From the NCBI GenBank assembly GCA_023425025.1, contig JAFADG010000015.1, forward strand, positions 1 to 34,331: a DNA stretch of 34,331 nt, written 5' to 3'. Below the pieces are notes generated by a model. It searched no databases, was not told where the DNA came from, and worked only from the letters and a program-made list of their open reading frames with translations. Shown here piece after piece: positions 22,204 to 29,256 of this stretch. This DNA is from Bacillota bacterium (GTDB taxonomy: Bacteria; Bacillota; Clostridia; Christensenellales; Aristaeellaceae). The number at the start of each line of letters is the position of its first letter. Within the stretch, counting starts at the first letter, position 1. The translations under genes were made by a program, and so were the position numbers.

Positions 22204-23535
22204 TCAGGCATTTTTCGCGCGGCCAAACAAGCCGGCCTTCATTTTCGTGATATGCGCAAAGCTGTACAGCAGCACCCGGGAGGCAATGAAGGTTACGGCC
22301 AGGCTGGAGATGGCGCCGTAGAATACGGTATAGGCCAGGCTGTGCAGGAAGCCGATGGGCAGAATGATCAGCGCCAGGGCGCAGGCGGCAACAATGCCAT
22401 GGGTCTTCAACACCTTCGCGCCGACAGCCTGCCAGCCCTCTTTCAAGGATACCCTGTGCATTCTGCCGGGGCGCAGACCCAGGGAGAATTTCTCCAGGAA
22501 AATGGCGTTGGCCCAGACAAAGAGGCCGAACACAAAGGCGATACCAAGCAGGCCCAGCAGCGTCATCTGGGCGCCGGGCGCTACGGCCAGCAGGAAATAG
22601 GTGAAGATGATATGCAGCCACAGCGCCCAGGCAAACGCCAAGCCGCCCAGCAGGTAGCGGGCCGCGAAATACACCGCGGCAGCCAGGACAAGCACCAGAC
22701 CGCCGATGACAAACAGCTGAAGGAAGAAATCCCCCTGGGCGGCGGCGACATCGCCGGAGGTGGCCTTGGCAAGGGTCACAGGCAGCGCGCCGGACCGAAG
22801 AACTGCCGCCACATTCCTGGCGTCCTCCAGCGTGGCAAATCCGGAGAAGGTGACCTGACCGTTGATAATCGCTTCATCAATGGTGGCGGACAGGTACGTG
22901 GTGCCGTCCATGGCAACGGTCAAGACCTTGGAGGCATTGGCCGTCGTAGCAGTAGAGAGCGCCCTTGTGCCCTGGGCATCCAGTTCCACGGTCACGCCAA
23001 TCACCCGCTGGCTGCCGCTGACCGTTGTGTTTACGGTCGCGGCCTTGACATGGCTGCCTTCCAGGAAGACGCCGTCGGGGAAGGAGAACTTCAAATCGCC
23101 GCTGGAAGCAAGGCTTGCCAGGACGATGTCGCGATCCTTGGCGTTAGGAATTTCCACGCGGATGTTGCCTTCCGCGGTCTTTTCCACAACGGAATCCAGG
23201 TATCCCTTCTGGGTCAGGCGGTTTTTCAAAATGGAGACTGTCGTGTTCAGAGCGGCATCCTTATCCTCTGTGCTGCCTTCGGGCAGGGTCGCCGTAAATT
23301 CCGTATAGGTGCCGCCGCCGACGCCAAGGCCCGCCGGCACAGAGGTGGGCCAGTTGGCCGCGCTGACAAAGGGCACCCAGGATTTGACCTTGTACAGGCC
23401 GCGGCTGTCCAGGGGCAGGCCGGTAATGGAGATGACGCCAACTACCAGGGTCAGCACCAGCGCGATGGCCAGAATCAGATAGGACCTGTTGATATCGCTC
23501 ATTTTCTTGTGCGCCGGTTTCTGCGATTTATTCAT
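22204..23535 (-). CDS. Divergent SecD-like membrane protein
   Basis: 443 residues. One N-terminal transmembrane helix (about 18-38), a large extracytoplasmic region resembling the SecD P1 domain (LKNRLTQKGYLD, VRVEIPNAKDRD-like segment, GQVTFSGFATLEDARNVAAVLRSG), then about five helices. It fits SecD topology but is divergent: the conserved DANVLIFERI motif reads WANAIFLEKF, with Trp341 in place of the proton-relay Asp, and the PGIAG motif reads LGLLG. No SecF gene is adjacent. ATG 23535 follows GGAAGGA; ATG 23556 lacks a site. It could be a SecD paralogue with altered or lost proton coupling. A complete SecDF may exist elsewhere. Confidence 0.75.
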   Translation of the reverse strand: MNKSQKPAHKKMSDINRSYLILAIALVLTLVVGVISITGLPLDSRGLYKVKSWVPFVSAANWPTSVPAGLGVGGGTYTEFTATLPEGSTEDKDAALNTTVSILKNRLTQKGYLDSVVEKTAEGNIRVEIPNAKDRDIVLASLASSGDLKFSFPDGVFLEGSHVKAATVNTTVSGSQRVIGVTVELDAQGTRALSTATTANASKVLTVAMDGTTYLSATIDEAIINGQVTFSGFATLEDARNVAAVLRSGALPVTLAKATSGDVAAAQGDFFLQLFVIGGLVLVLAAAVYFAARYLLGGLAFAWALWLHIIFTYFLLAVAPGAQMTLLGLLGIAFVFGLFVWANAIFLEKFSLGLRPGRMHRVSLKEGWQAVGAKVLKTHGIVAACALALIILPIGFLHSLAYTVFYGAISSLAVTFIASRVLLYSFAHITKMKAGLFGRAKNA

Positions 23536-23600
23536 ACTGCGTATGCATCCTTCCATTGATTGATTTATGGATTGAAGGAAAAAGGAAAACCGAAAAACGG

Positions 23601-23939
23601 CTAGCCTGACCTGTCTCCCAGCCAAAAGGCCTGGTATACCGCCATGATGTATGTACTCCCGGACAGGGGATGGCCATTGGCATCCGCCTTTACCTTGGGC
23701 ACAATCACGATCGGGCGCGCCGGCACGAGCACCCTTTGCTCCACGTCGGCGCGAAACGGCGCTTGCTGGTCGCCTGCTTTTTGCTCCGTGCCGCTGATGG
23801 GACCCGCAAAGTTCACCAGCGGGCGCCGCTCCCCAGCGGCCGCCGGCATATCCGGCGGCCCTTCCACCAGGGCGGATGCCAGCAGCAGGAAAACAAGCGT
23901 ACAGAATGCGCCCAACAAAGCCCATCCCCATTTTCGCAT
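23601..23939 (-). CDS. Small single-pass membrane or secreted protein, unknown
   Basis: 112 residues, not recognised. It begins with MRKWGW and a hydrophobic helix (about 5-25, ending LASALVEGPP) that may be a membrane anchor or an uncleaved signal. The rest is polar and outside the membrane, with a run RVLVPARPIVIVPKVKADA and an end near YQAFWLGD. ATG 23939 has GGAAGGGG upstream and its own strong promoter at 24031-24060. It lies 65 bp upstream of the SecD-like gene on the same strand and divergent from the coiled-coil gene, so an envelope role is a reasonable guess but no more. Confidence 0.7.
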   Translation of the reverse strand: MRKWGWALLGAFCTLVFLLLASALVEGPPDMPAAAGERRPLVNFAGPISGTEQKAGDQQAPFRADVEQRVLVPARPIVIVPKVKADANGHPLSGSTYIMAVYQAFWLGDRSG

Positions 23940-24030
23940 GCGCCGGTCCCCTTCCTGCGGATATTTTCTTGCCGATTCCATTCCCCGTAAATACCTGAAA
24001 CAGATGCCTCGGCAGCGGGGACATGCGGTT

Positions 24031-24060
24031 ATTATACTGTACCTGATCGCAGGGCGTCAA
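24031..24060 (-). promoter_or_regulatory. SigA promoter for the small membrane protein
   Basis: Minus strand: TTGACG (24055-24060), 18-bp spacer, perfect TATAAT (24031-24036). It is the only strong promoter I see upstream of the SecD-like gene, so it may serve that gene too. The leader to ATG 23939 is about 85 bases. Confidence 0.85.
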
Positions 24061-24118
24061 GAAATTGCTTTTATTCCCGCACATGGGGAAAAAACTGCTG
24101 ATTCCTAACCATTTTCTG

Positions 24119-24147
24119 TTTTCTTTTCTTGAAATGTATGGTATCAT
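24119..24147 (+). promoter_or_regulatory. Possible extended -10 promoter for the coiled-coil gene
   Basis: TATCAT (24142-24147) preceded by TGG forms an extended -10; a weak -35 TTTTCT lies 17 bp upstream. The leader to ATG 24227 would be about 73 bases. Confidence 0.4.
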
Positions 24148-24226
24148 TGCAAATATCACTGGTGGATGTCGGTCATTATTTTGCCGGTTTCCACATGGTA
24201 GCCCTATCAAAAAGGAGGAGCGCTTT

Positions 24227-24865
24227 ATGTCCGAGAAGACCCGCAGCAGCCAAAAAACCGTAGCCATTCTGTTGAGTATCGTGCTCATCATCGCCCTGGT
24301 TCTGAGCATCAGCCTGTTTGTACAAAAGAATAATCTGGCCACTGACTTAAAGGCTTCCGAAGATAAGGTTGCCACCCTGGAAGCTGCCGCCAAGACAGCC
24401 AAAACTGCCGCTGACGACACCGCCGCCACGCTTGCCGCCCTCCAGACGGAATTGGATGACGCCAAGGCTGCCGCCGCCGCGCTGCAAACGGATCTGGATG
24501 CCGCCAAGGCTGCCGCTGCCGAGCTGCAGACGGATCTGGATGCCGCCAAGGCCGACGCCACTGTCAAGCAGGAAGCGGTAGATGCCGCCGGCAAAACCGC
24601 CACTTCCCTGACCGATGAACTGACCGCCGCCAAAGCCTCCTTGGATGAAGCCAACGCAAAGGTTGCCGCTTTGGAAGCGGAAAAGGCCGACCTGACCACA
24701 ATACTTGCCGACGCGGCCAAGAAGGTCACCGACCTTGACGCCCAGGTGAAGAAGCTGGAAGCGGAAAACGCCGCGCTGAAGGCCACCCCCACCCCTTCGC
24801 CTTCTCCGACGCCCTCCCCCTCGCCGACCCCCAAGCCCACCGCTTCCCCCACGCCCAAGCCCTGA
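24227..24865 (+). CDS. Membrane-anchored coiled-coil protein with Pro/Thr/Ser-rich tail
   Basis: 212 residues, no named family recognised. A short basic N-terminus leads into one transmembrane helix (about 11-32). Residues 33-190 are an Ala/Asp/Glu/Lys/Leu-rich heptad coiled coil, including three tandem 14-residue units of the type LQTDLDAAKAAAAE. The last 20 or so residues are a TPSPSPTP tail typical of wall-spanning or surface regions. ATG 24227 follows AAAGGAGGAG at an ideal distance; the open frame extends upstream to 24065 without a site. It may be a structural or spacer protein of the envelope. Similar-looking Ala-rich coiled coils arise by low complexity, so homology to TolA or surface proteins should not be assumed. 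Confidence 0.82.
   Translation: MSEKTRSSQKTVAILLSIVLIIALVLSISLFVQKNNLATDLKASEDKVATLEAAAKTAKTAADDTAATLAALQTELDDAKAAAAALQTDLDAAKAAAAELQTDLDAAKADATVKQEAVDAAGKTATSLTDELTAAKASLDEANAKVAALEAEKADLTTILADAAKKVTDLDAQVKKLEAENAALKATPTPSPSPTPSPSPTPKPTASPTPKP
24439..24564 (+). repeat. Three 42-bp tandem repeats inside the coiled-coil gene
   Basis: Units start at 24439, 24481 and 24523, encoding LQTELDDAKAAAAA, LQTDLDAAKAAAAE and LQTDLDAAKADATV. Each is 14 residues, exactly two heptads, so copy-number change would lengthen the coiled coil without breaking its register. Units 2 and 3 are the most similar in DNA. Confidence 0.8.
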
Positions 24866-24887
24866 TCAAAAACCGGCTTATATAAAC

Positions 24888-24928
24888 AAACACCCGGCGC
24901 AGATATTGAACCTGTACCGGGTGTTTTC
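24888..24928 (+). terminator. Terminator of the coiled-coil gene
   Basis: AAACACCCGG (24888-24897) pairs exactly with CCGGGTGTTT (24917-24926), followed by TTCTATATC. It lies 23 bases after the stop codon. Confidence 0.75.
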
Positions 24929-24934
24929 TATATC

Positions 24935-24963
24935 AAAAAAAGCGGCGCGCGCCGCCTTTTTTT
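24935..24963. terminator. Bidirectional terminator between the coiled-coil gene and dapB
   Basis: A 14-bp perfect palindrome GCGGCGCGCGCCGC (24942-24955) flanked by seven A on the left and C plus seven T on the right. It can terminate both convergent units; on the minus strand it lies 10 bases after dapB. Confidence 0.9.
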
Positions 24964-24972
24964 GTATTCTGT

Positions 24973-25734
24973 TCATCCCTGCAGCTGCCGTATCATATCG
25001 TCCATGTTGTAAAACCCGGCAGGCCTGTCCTTGATGAAAAGGGCCGCCTGGGCCGCGCCTTGGGCAAACACGGTGCGGTTCTGGGCGTCGTGTATGAGGA
25101 TCAGCGTCTCCCCCGGCCCGTAAAAGCCCACCTCGTGGGTGCCGGCCAGCGAGCCGCCCCGCACGGCATGCACGCCGATCTCCCGGTGGTCCCTGGCTTG
25201 CGTGCGGGTCTCCCGGCCCGGCACCATCTCCCGGCCGCCGGGATAGCACTTGTTCAGCTCGTCAAAGAGCATCAGCGCCGTGCCGCTGGGCGCGTCGATC
25301 TTTTTGTTGTGGTGGCGCTCGATGATCTCCACATCGAAATTCTCCTGGAGCACCGCCGCCGCCTTCCTGATCAGCGACTTGAGAAGGTTGATGCCAAGGC
25401 TCATGTTGGCGCTTTGGAAGACGGGGACTGCCTGCGCCGCCTCCCGGATGCGCTTCAAATCGGCCTCATTGTAACCGGTGGTGGCCAGCACCACCGGCGT
25501 CTTCTCCCGCATCGCATACTTCAAAAGGTCCGGCAGCGTCTCGGGGCGCGTAAAATCCACGATCACGTCGGCCCGGGTCTTTACAGCCTCAAAGGCAGGG
25601 TATACGGGAAAGCCAAGGTCGCTGCCGCCGGCCATCACATCCACGCCGCAGGCCACCTCAATGCCCTTTTCCCGGCACACCTCGGCCACCGCGCGGCCCA
25701 TCCGCCCGCAGGCGCCGCTGAGCAATATCCGCAT
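24973..25734 (-). CDS. dapB: 4-hydroxy-tetrahydrodipicolinate reductase
   Basis: Reduces 4-hydroxy-tetrahydrodipicolinate with NAD(P)H in the diaminopimelate/lysine pathway. 253 residues, normal length. The N-terminal nucleotide fold shows GACGRMGRAV; VDFTRPE and LATTGYN follow. The catalytic signature ERHHNKKIDAPSGTA contains the His pair and the Lys. The C-terminal GTHEVGFYGPGE segment is also characteristic. GGAGG precedes ATG 25734. It is the last gene of asd-dapA-dapB, 19 bp after dapA. Confidence 0.97.
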   Translation of the reverse strand: MRILLSGACGRMGRAVAEVCREKGIEVACGVDVMAGGSDLGFPVYPAFEAVKTRADVIVDFTRPETLPDLLKYAMREKTPVVLATTGYNEADLKRIREAAQAVPVFQSANMSLGINLLKSLIRKAAAVLQENFDVEIIERHHNKKIDAPSGTALMLFDELNKCYPGGREMVPGRETRTQARDHREIGVHAVRGGSLAGTHEVGFYGPGETLILIHDAQNRTVFAQGAAQAALFIKDRPAGFYNMDDMIRQLQG

Positions 25735-25753
25735 GTACTTACCTCCAAAATGA

Positions 25754-26638
25754 TTACAGAAGCGAAAAAGACTTCATCTCCCGCAGGAGCCTTGCCTTGT
25801 TCTCTTGGAGCATGGGCACCAGCGGCAGCCGCACGGTCTGCGCACACAGGCCCATTTCACCCAAGGCCGCCTTTACCGGCGCGGGGCTTACTTCGCAAAA
25901 CAGCGCCGCCACCAGGGGATTCACCGCAAGCTGCATTTGAAGGGACTTGCGCCAATCGCCGTCAAAGAACGCTTGAACAAGCTGCTGCATGTGCCGGGGA
26001 ACGATATTGGCGGCCACGGAAATGACGCCGTCGAAGCCCAGGGACAAAAGGGGCGCCACATTGTCGTCGCTGCCGCTTACGAAAGAGATGTTATCTCCGC
26101 ACAGCCTGACCATTTCCAGCATTTGCGAAAGGTCGCCGCTGGCTTCCTTCATGGCGACAATGTTTTCATGCTTGGCGATGGCCGCCAGGGTTTCCGGCTT
26201 CATGTTCAGGCCGGTCCTTGATGGCACATTGTACACGACCACCGGCAGGCTGCCCGCATCGGCGATGGCGGTATAGTGGGCAATGAGCCCGTGGGGCGTG
26301 GCCTTGTTGTAGTATGGCGTCACGCACAGCTGCGCATCCGCCCCCAGGGCCTTGGCGCGCTTTGCGTTGGCAATGGTCCTGCGGGTGTCGTTGGTGCCGG
26401 TGCCGGCAATGACGGGCACCCTTTTGTTGACGCGCTCGGCCACCCGGCCAATGACGAGGTCTTTCTCCGCGTCGGTCATGGTAGAAGGTTCACCGGTAGT
26501 GCCGCAGGCCACGATGGCCGCCGTGCCGTTTTCCAGCTGGAAATCCACCAGGCGGTCCAAAGCGTCCACATCGACACCGTCCTGTGTAAAGGGCGTGACG
26601 ATGGCCACGCCGGAGCCGCGAAAAAGTACAGGCTTCAT
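25754..26638 (-). CDS. dapA: 4-hydroxy-tetrahydrodipicolinate synthase
   Basis: Condenses aspartate semialdehyde with pyruvate. 294 residues, a (beta/alpha)8 lyase. Schiff-base Lys164 is in VAMKEASGD, the catalytic Tyr136 and substrate-binding Arg141 in YNVPSRTG, and the Thr47-Thr48 and Tyr110 proton relay in CGTTGEPS and PYYNK. All key residues are present. AAGGAGG lies just upstream of ATG 26638. It sits 31 bp after asd, its substrate supplier, in the riboswitch-controlled operon. Confidence 0.97.
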   Translation of the reverse strand: MKPVLFRGSGVAIVTPFTQDGVDVDALDRLVDFQLENGTAAIVACGTTGEPSTMTDAEKDLVIGRVAERVNKRVPVIAGTGTNDTRRTIANAKRAKALGADAQLCVTPYYNKATPHGLIAHYTAIADAGSLPVVVYNVPSRTGLNMKPETLAAIAKHENIVAMKEASGDLSQMLEMVRLCGDNISFVSGSDDNVAPLLSLGFDGVISVAANIVPRHMQQLVQAFFDGDWRKSLQMQLAVNPLVAALFCEVSPAPVKAALGEMGLCAQTVRLPLVPMLQENKARLLREMKSFSLL

Positions 26639-26669
26639 GAGTCCTCCTTATAAGGAAAAAGCAGCATTG

Positions 26670-27764
26670 CTACTTCCTTGGGATGAATCCCTTGGCGCAG
26701 AGCAGTTCGGCCGTCAAAACGCCGCCGCCTGCCGCGCCGCGCAGGGTGTTGTGGGAAAGACATACGAATTTGTAATCAAACAGGGAATCGGGCCGGAGCC
26801 TGCCGATACAAACGCCCATGCCCCTTTGAAAATCCCGGTCCAGCCTGGTCTGCGGGCGGGAAGGATCTTCAAAATACTGCAGGAAGGGTGTGGGCGCGCT
26901 GGGCAGGCTCAGCCGCTGAGCTTCGGTCTCAAAGTGGTTCCAGCGGTCAAGAATCTCGTTCATTTCAGGCTTTTTGTCAAAGGATACGGAAACCGCCGCC
27001 AGGTGGCCGTCGGTGGCCGGCACCCTGATACACTGGGCGCTGATCACAGGCTCCTTCGCGAGTGCAATCACCGGCCCCAGCTCCGTTTCCGCAAGGCCGC
27101 CCCAGATTTTCAGCGGTTCCTGCTCGCTCTTTTCATCCTCGCCGCCGATATAGGGGATCACGTTGTCCACCATCTCCGGCCAGGTTTCAAAGGTTTTGCC
27201 GGCGCCGCTGATGGCCTGGTAGGTGCATACGCTGACCTTTTTTACGCCAAAATCCAGAAGGGGCGTCAGCGCGGGCACATAGCTCTGGATGGAGCAGTTG
27301 GGCTTGACGGCAATAAAGCCGGCCTTCGTGCCCAGGCGCTTGCGCTGGGTCTCAATGACCGCGGCATGCCCGTAGTTGATCTCCGGCACCATCATGGGCA
27401 CGTCGGGCAGGAGCCTGCAGGCGCTGTTGTTGCTGACAACAGGCGTTTCCGTTTTGGCATACGCTTCCTCCAGGGCCCTGGTTTCCTCCTTTTTCATGTC
27501 CACGGCGCAGAAAATGAAATCCGCCAAAGCGGCAACAGCCTGCACATCCGCCGCGTCCATAACGGGCATCTTTGCCGCGTACGCGGGGATTTCGCCGTCA
27601 AACGCCCAGCGGCCTTCTACCGCTTGCGCATAGGTTTTGCCCGCGCTGCGCGCACTGGCGGCCAGCGCCGTCACTGTAAACCAGGGATGATCCTTCAAAA
27701 GTTGTACAAAACGCTGACCAACCATGCCTGTCGCGCCTACGATACCCACCCGGAACTTCTCCAT
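26670..27764 (-). CDS. asd: Aspartate-semialdehyde dehydrogenase
   Basis: Reduces aspartyl phosphate to aspartate semialdehyde with NADPH. 364 residues. The N-terminus has the Rossmann motif GIVGATGMVGQRFV; catalytic Cys157 is in VKPNCSIQ; TYQAISGAGKTF and the EQEPLKIWG segment follow. These motifs and the length point to the archaeal/fungal-type branch of the family, which also occurs in some Clostridia, rather than the E. coli type. ATG 27764 follows GAGG by 8 bases; GTG 27773 is in frame but would overlap that site. First gene of the operon, preceded by a 340-base leader with a lysine riboswitch. Confidence 0.94.
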   Translation of the reverse strand: MEKFRVGIVGATGMVGQRFVQLLKDHPWFTVTALAASARSAGKTYAQAVEGRWAFDGEIPAYAAKMPVMDAADVQAVAALADFIFCAVDMKKEETRALEEAYAKTETPVVSNNSACRLLPDVPMMVPEINYGHAAVIETQRKRLGTKAGFIAVKPNCSIQSYVPALTPLLDFGVKKVSVCTYQAISGAGKTFETWPEMVDNVIPYIGGEDEKSEQEPLKIWGGLAETELGPVIALAKEPVISAQCIRVPATDGHLAAVSVSFDKKPEMNEILDRWNHFETEAQRLSLPSAPTPFLQYFEDPSRPQTRLDRDFQRGMGVCIGRLRPDSLFDYKFVCLSHNTLRGAAGGGVLTAELLCAKGFIPRK

Positions 27765-27817
27765 AAACAGCACCTCAATCCTATCCTATGCGATTTGCGG
27801 GAAAAGAAATCATGGTG

Positions 27818-27857
27818 AAAAAAAACACACCTTTTGGCAGCCAGCCTTCGGGTGCGT
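27818..27857 (-). terminator. Leader terminator 2, with an 8-T run
   Basis: ACGCACC (27851-27857) pairs with GGTGTGT (27825-27831) over 7 bp, one of them G-U, with a small inner GGC/GCC stem, and runs into eight T (27818-27825). It lies in the asd leader between the riboswitch and the start codon, so it may be the expression-platform terminator. Confidence 0.6.
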
Positions 27858-27869
27858 ACACGCATGTGC

Positions 27870-27893
27870 AAAAAAGCGCCGGCCGTATGGCCG
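27870..27893 (-). terminator. Leader terminator 1, adjacent to the riboswitch
   Basis: CGGCC (27889-27893), loop ATAC, GGCCG (27880-27884), then GCGC and six T (27870-27875). The GCGC before the T-run can also pair with GCGC at 27907-27910, which overlaps the 3' side of riboswitch helix P1, giving a mutually exclusive fold. Confidence 0.65.
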
Positions 27894-27900
27894 TCATGCA

Positions 27901-28076
27901 GTATCAGCGCTCCAAAGGATTCTGCAAATCCATTGACAGTTGCGTAATTGTTCACCACGCACCCAAGGCAATCCGGCTGGGGAACCGGGTCCCTTTCGGC
28001 ATTTTTCCCTTTCCGCATATGCGATTGAGCCCCCGCCCGCACACATGCCTACTGATGAAAAACGCACCTCTGACAC
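27901..28076 (-). ncRNA. Lysine riboswitch (L box)
   Basis: On the minus strand the leader matches the lysine aptamer. P1 pairs GTGTCAG (28070-28076) with CTGATAC (27901-27907), 7 bp including one G-U. The conserved core GAGGTGCG directly follows P1, then TTCATCAGTAGGC; GGCAT and ATGCC form P2; GCCGAAAGG opens the P3 region; TGCGT/ACGCA form P4; CTGTCA is followed by P5 GGATT/AATCC (27927-27931, 27917-27921) and the closing TTGGAGCGC. Binding of lysine should stabilise P1 and favour termination ahead of asd-dapA-dapB. Confidence 0.94.
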
Positions 28077-28107
28077 GAAAACTATGAAATTACCTGGAAT
28101 GTTGGTA

Positions 28108-28136
28108 ATAATACCATGCACGCAACGCCTTGTCAA
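28108..28136 (-). promoter_or_regulatory. SigA promoter of the asd-dapA-dapB operon
   Basis: Minus strand: perfect TTGACA (28131-28136), 17-bp spacer, TATTAT (28108-28113, five of six). Transcription should start near 28101, about 25 bases before riboswitch P1. Confidence 0.9.
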
Positions 28137-28238
28137 CACAGAGCGGTGTATTTTTTTGAAAATGCGGCCTTGTTCCGCCATACGCAACCCACAGTTGACA
28201 AAATGCCGCAAATCCGGGCTTTTCCGCCACGCCTGTTA

Positions 28239-28247
28239 TGGTATACT
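28239..28247 (+). promoter_or_regulatory. Extended -10 promoter of the XRE/DUF5680 gene
   Basis: TGG followed by TATACT (28242-28247) makes an extended -10; the -35 region (CTTTTC, 28219-28224) is poor. The leader would be only about 13 bases, placing GGAGG almost at the transcript start. Confidence 0.6.
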
Positions 28248-28266
28248 TTGCGTGGAGGTGGAACCT

Positions 28267-28944
28267 ATGACATTTGCCCAAAGGCTCCTTTCCCTGCGCA
28301 CAGCCCAGGGAATCACCCAGGAGCAGCTGGCCCGACAACTGCACGTTTCGCGCCAAGCCGTGGCCAAGTGGGAAAACGGCCAGGCGCTGCCGGATCTGGA
28401 CCGGGCCATCGCCATCGGCCGCTTGTACAAGGTCACGCTGGACAGCCTGTTTCTGCCGCCGGAGGAATGCGTAGCGCGAAGCGGAGCAGGATATGCGGAT
28501 ACAAGCCGCGATGCGCTGCTCGACTTTCTGCTGCGGGCCAAGCGCAATACGTATGCCGCCAAGAGCGGCACGGTGGAATCCAGCCGCCCCCAAAGCCATG
28601 ACTTGGCCTACCAAGAAGGCGACTACTATTACCATGACACGTACCTTGGCGGCAAATGCTTTTCCGGGGAGGAAGCGGTTTGGTTAAAGAGCGTGCCTGT
28701 CTGGGCTATGAATTATACCGGGCGGGTAATAGGGGAAGGGTTCTCAGGTGCCTTTCTTGATGAAGTTCTGCTGAATGTGCCCAGAGAATATCCTTACCGG
28801 GGACCCTTATGCTATGCGCAGGGATCCAATGCTTACCATGCCGTGATCCGGGGGGACTTTGCGTGGTTCTCCGGTGTGGAAGAAATCTTTTTTGAGGGCC
28901 GCAGGGTGTATGAGTGCCTGTTCCACGGGGGTGTGGTACAATAG
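28267..28944 (+). CDS. XRE-family transcriptional regulator with DUF5680 domain
   Basis: 225 residues. Residues 5-60 are a Cro/C1-type HTH (LRTAQGITQEQLARQLHVSR, then QAVAKWENGQALP). From about 77 to the end is DUF5680, recognisable by LLRAKRNTYAA, SSRPQSHDL, YHDTYLGGKCFSGEEAVW, MNYTGRVIGEGFSGAF and ECLFHGG. DUF5680 has no assigned function and regularly follows such an HTH in Clostridia, so it probably senses a ligand. GGAGG lies 8 bases before ATG 28267. It is divergent from the lysine-pathway operon, with 130 bp between the two -10 boxes, but nothing shows that it regulates that operon. Confidence 0.88.
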   Translation: MTFAQRLLSLRTAQGITQEQLARQLHVSRQAVAKWENGQALPDLDRAIAIGRLYKVTLDSLFLPPEECVARSGAGYADTSRDALLDFLLRAKRNTYAAKSGTVESSRPQSHDLAYQEGDYYYHDTYLGGKCFSGEEAVWLKSVPVWAMNYTGRVIGEGFSGAFLDEVLLNVPREYPYRGPLCYAQGSNAYHAVIRGDFAWFSGVEEIFFEGRRVYECLFHGGVVQ

Positions 28945-28985
28945 CATCGTTTTGTGGAACACCCAGAACAATATAATTTTTTGTA

Positions 28986-29014
28986 GAATGTGGTTGATAT
29001 TATCAACCACATTC
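28986..29014. repeat. Perfect 29-bp palindrome
   Basis: GAATGTGGTTGATA, one base, then its exact complement. No T-run follows on the plus strand, so it does not look like a simple terminator of the XRE gene although it lies 42 bases past the stop. Confidence 0.8.
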
Positions 29015-29035
29015 AGCCCGTTGACAAAGTGTCAG
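29014..29035 (+). repeat. 22-mer repeat, matches the minus strand of 104-125
   Basis: It begins CAGCCCGTTGACAAAGTG and differs from the minus-strand copy at 104-125 in one base of 22. It contains the dyad TGACA-AAG-TGTCA, and GCCC/GGGC pairing around it forms a hairpin in both copies. In both places it directly follows a perfect hairpin. Confidence 0.7.
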
Positions 29036-29109
29036 GTCTGGGCGTTCCTCTAAAGAGGAAGGCTCTGGAACGCGTCTTCATATCTACTGCCACTTTTTTG
29101 AAACGTTTA

Positions 29110-29151
29110 GGAGCCCGCCCCCGCCGTCCGCAAACGGTGAAGGCGGGCTCC
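29110..29151. repeat. Nested hairpin with 10-bp arms
   Basis: GGAGCCCGCC (29110-29119) pairs exactly with GGCGGGCTCC (29142-29151); CCGT and ACGG pair inside. It resembles a short dispersed palindrome. Confidence 0.7.
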
Positions 29152-29223
29152 CGCCGTCCCAAAGCACCCAGGAGGATAAGCACCGTCAGGCGGCTTTTGC
29201 TGCCGGTTTCGCAGCACCCAAAG

Positions 29224-29254
29224 AAAAGGGAAGCGCGCGCCGCCTCCCCTTTTT
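29224..29254 (-). terminator. Terminator of the mgl operon
   Basis: AAAAGGG and CCCTTTT pair around a GC-rich stem with a small internal loop; on the minus strand TTTTCTTT follows. It starts 3 bases after the mglC stop and can also act on the plus strand. Confidence 0.75.
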
Positions 29255-29256
29255 GA

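Larger units (their letters stand above)
28945..29223. other. Non-coding spacer with stacked palindromes
   Basis: I see no gene in this stretch. It contains the three palindromic elements listed separately (28986-29014, 29014-29035, 29110-29151). The parts between are short and featureless, apart from a possible GGAGG at about 29171 that leads to no usable frame. Confidence 0.6.

Noticed and set aside
24439..24564. Tandem 42-bp repeats as a CRISPR array
   Set aside because: There are no unique spacers, the repeats are contiguous and in frame, and they encode heptads of a coiled coil.
23536..24858. Long open frame extending the SecD-like gene upstream on the minus strand
   Set aside because: It runs antisense through the small membrane protein region and the coiled-coil gene, gives low-complexity Ser/Ala residues, and has no start signal. 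The SecD-like gene has a proper site at 23535.
28195..28200. TTGACA as the -35 box of the XRE gene
   Set aside because: No -10 box lies 16-18 bp downstream; the extended -10 at 28239-28247 is too far away to pair with it.
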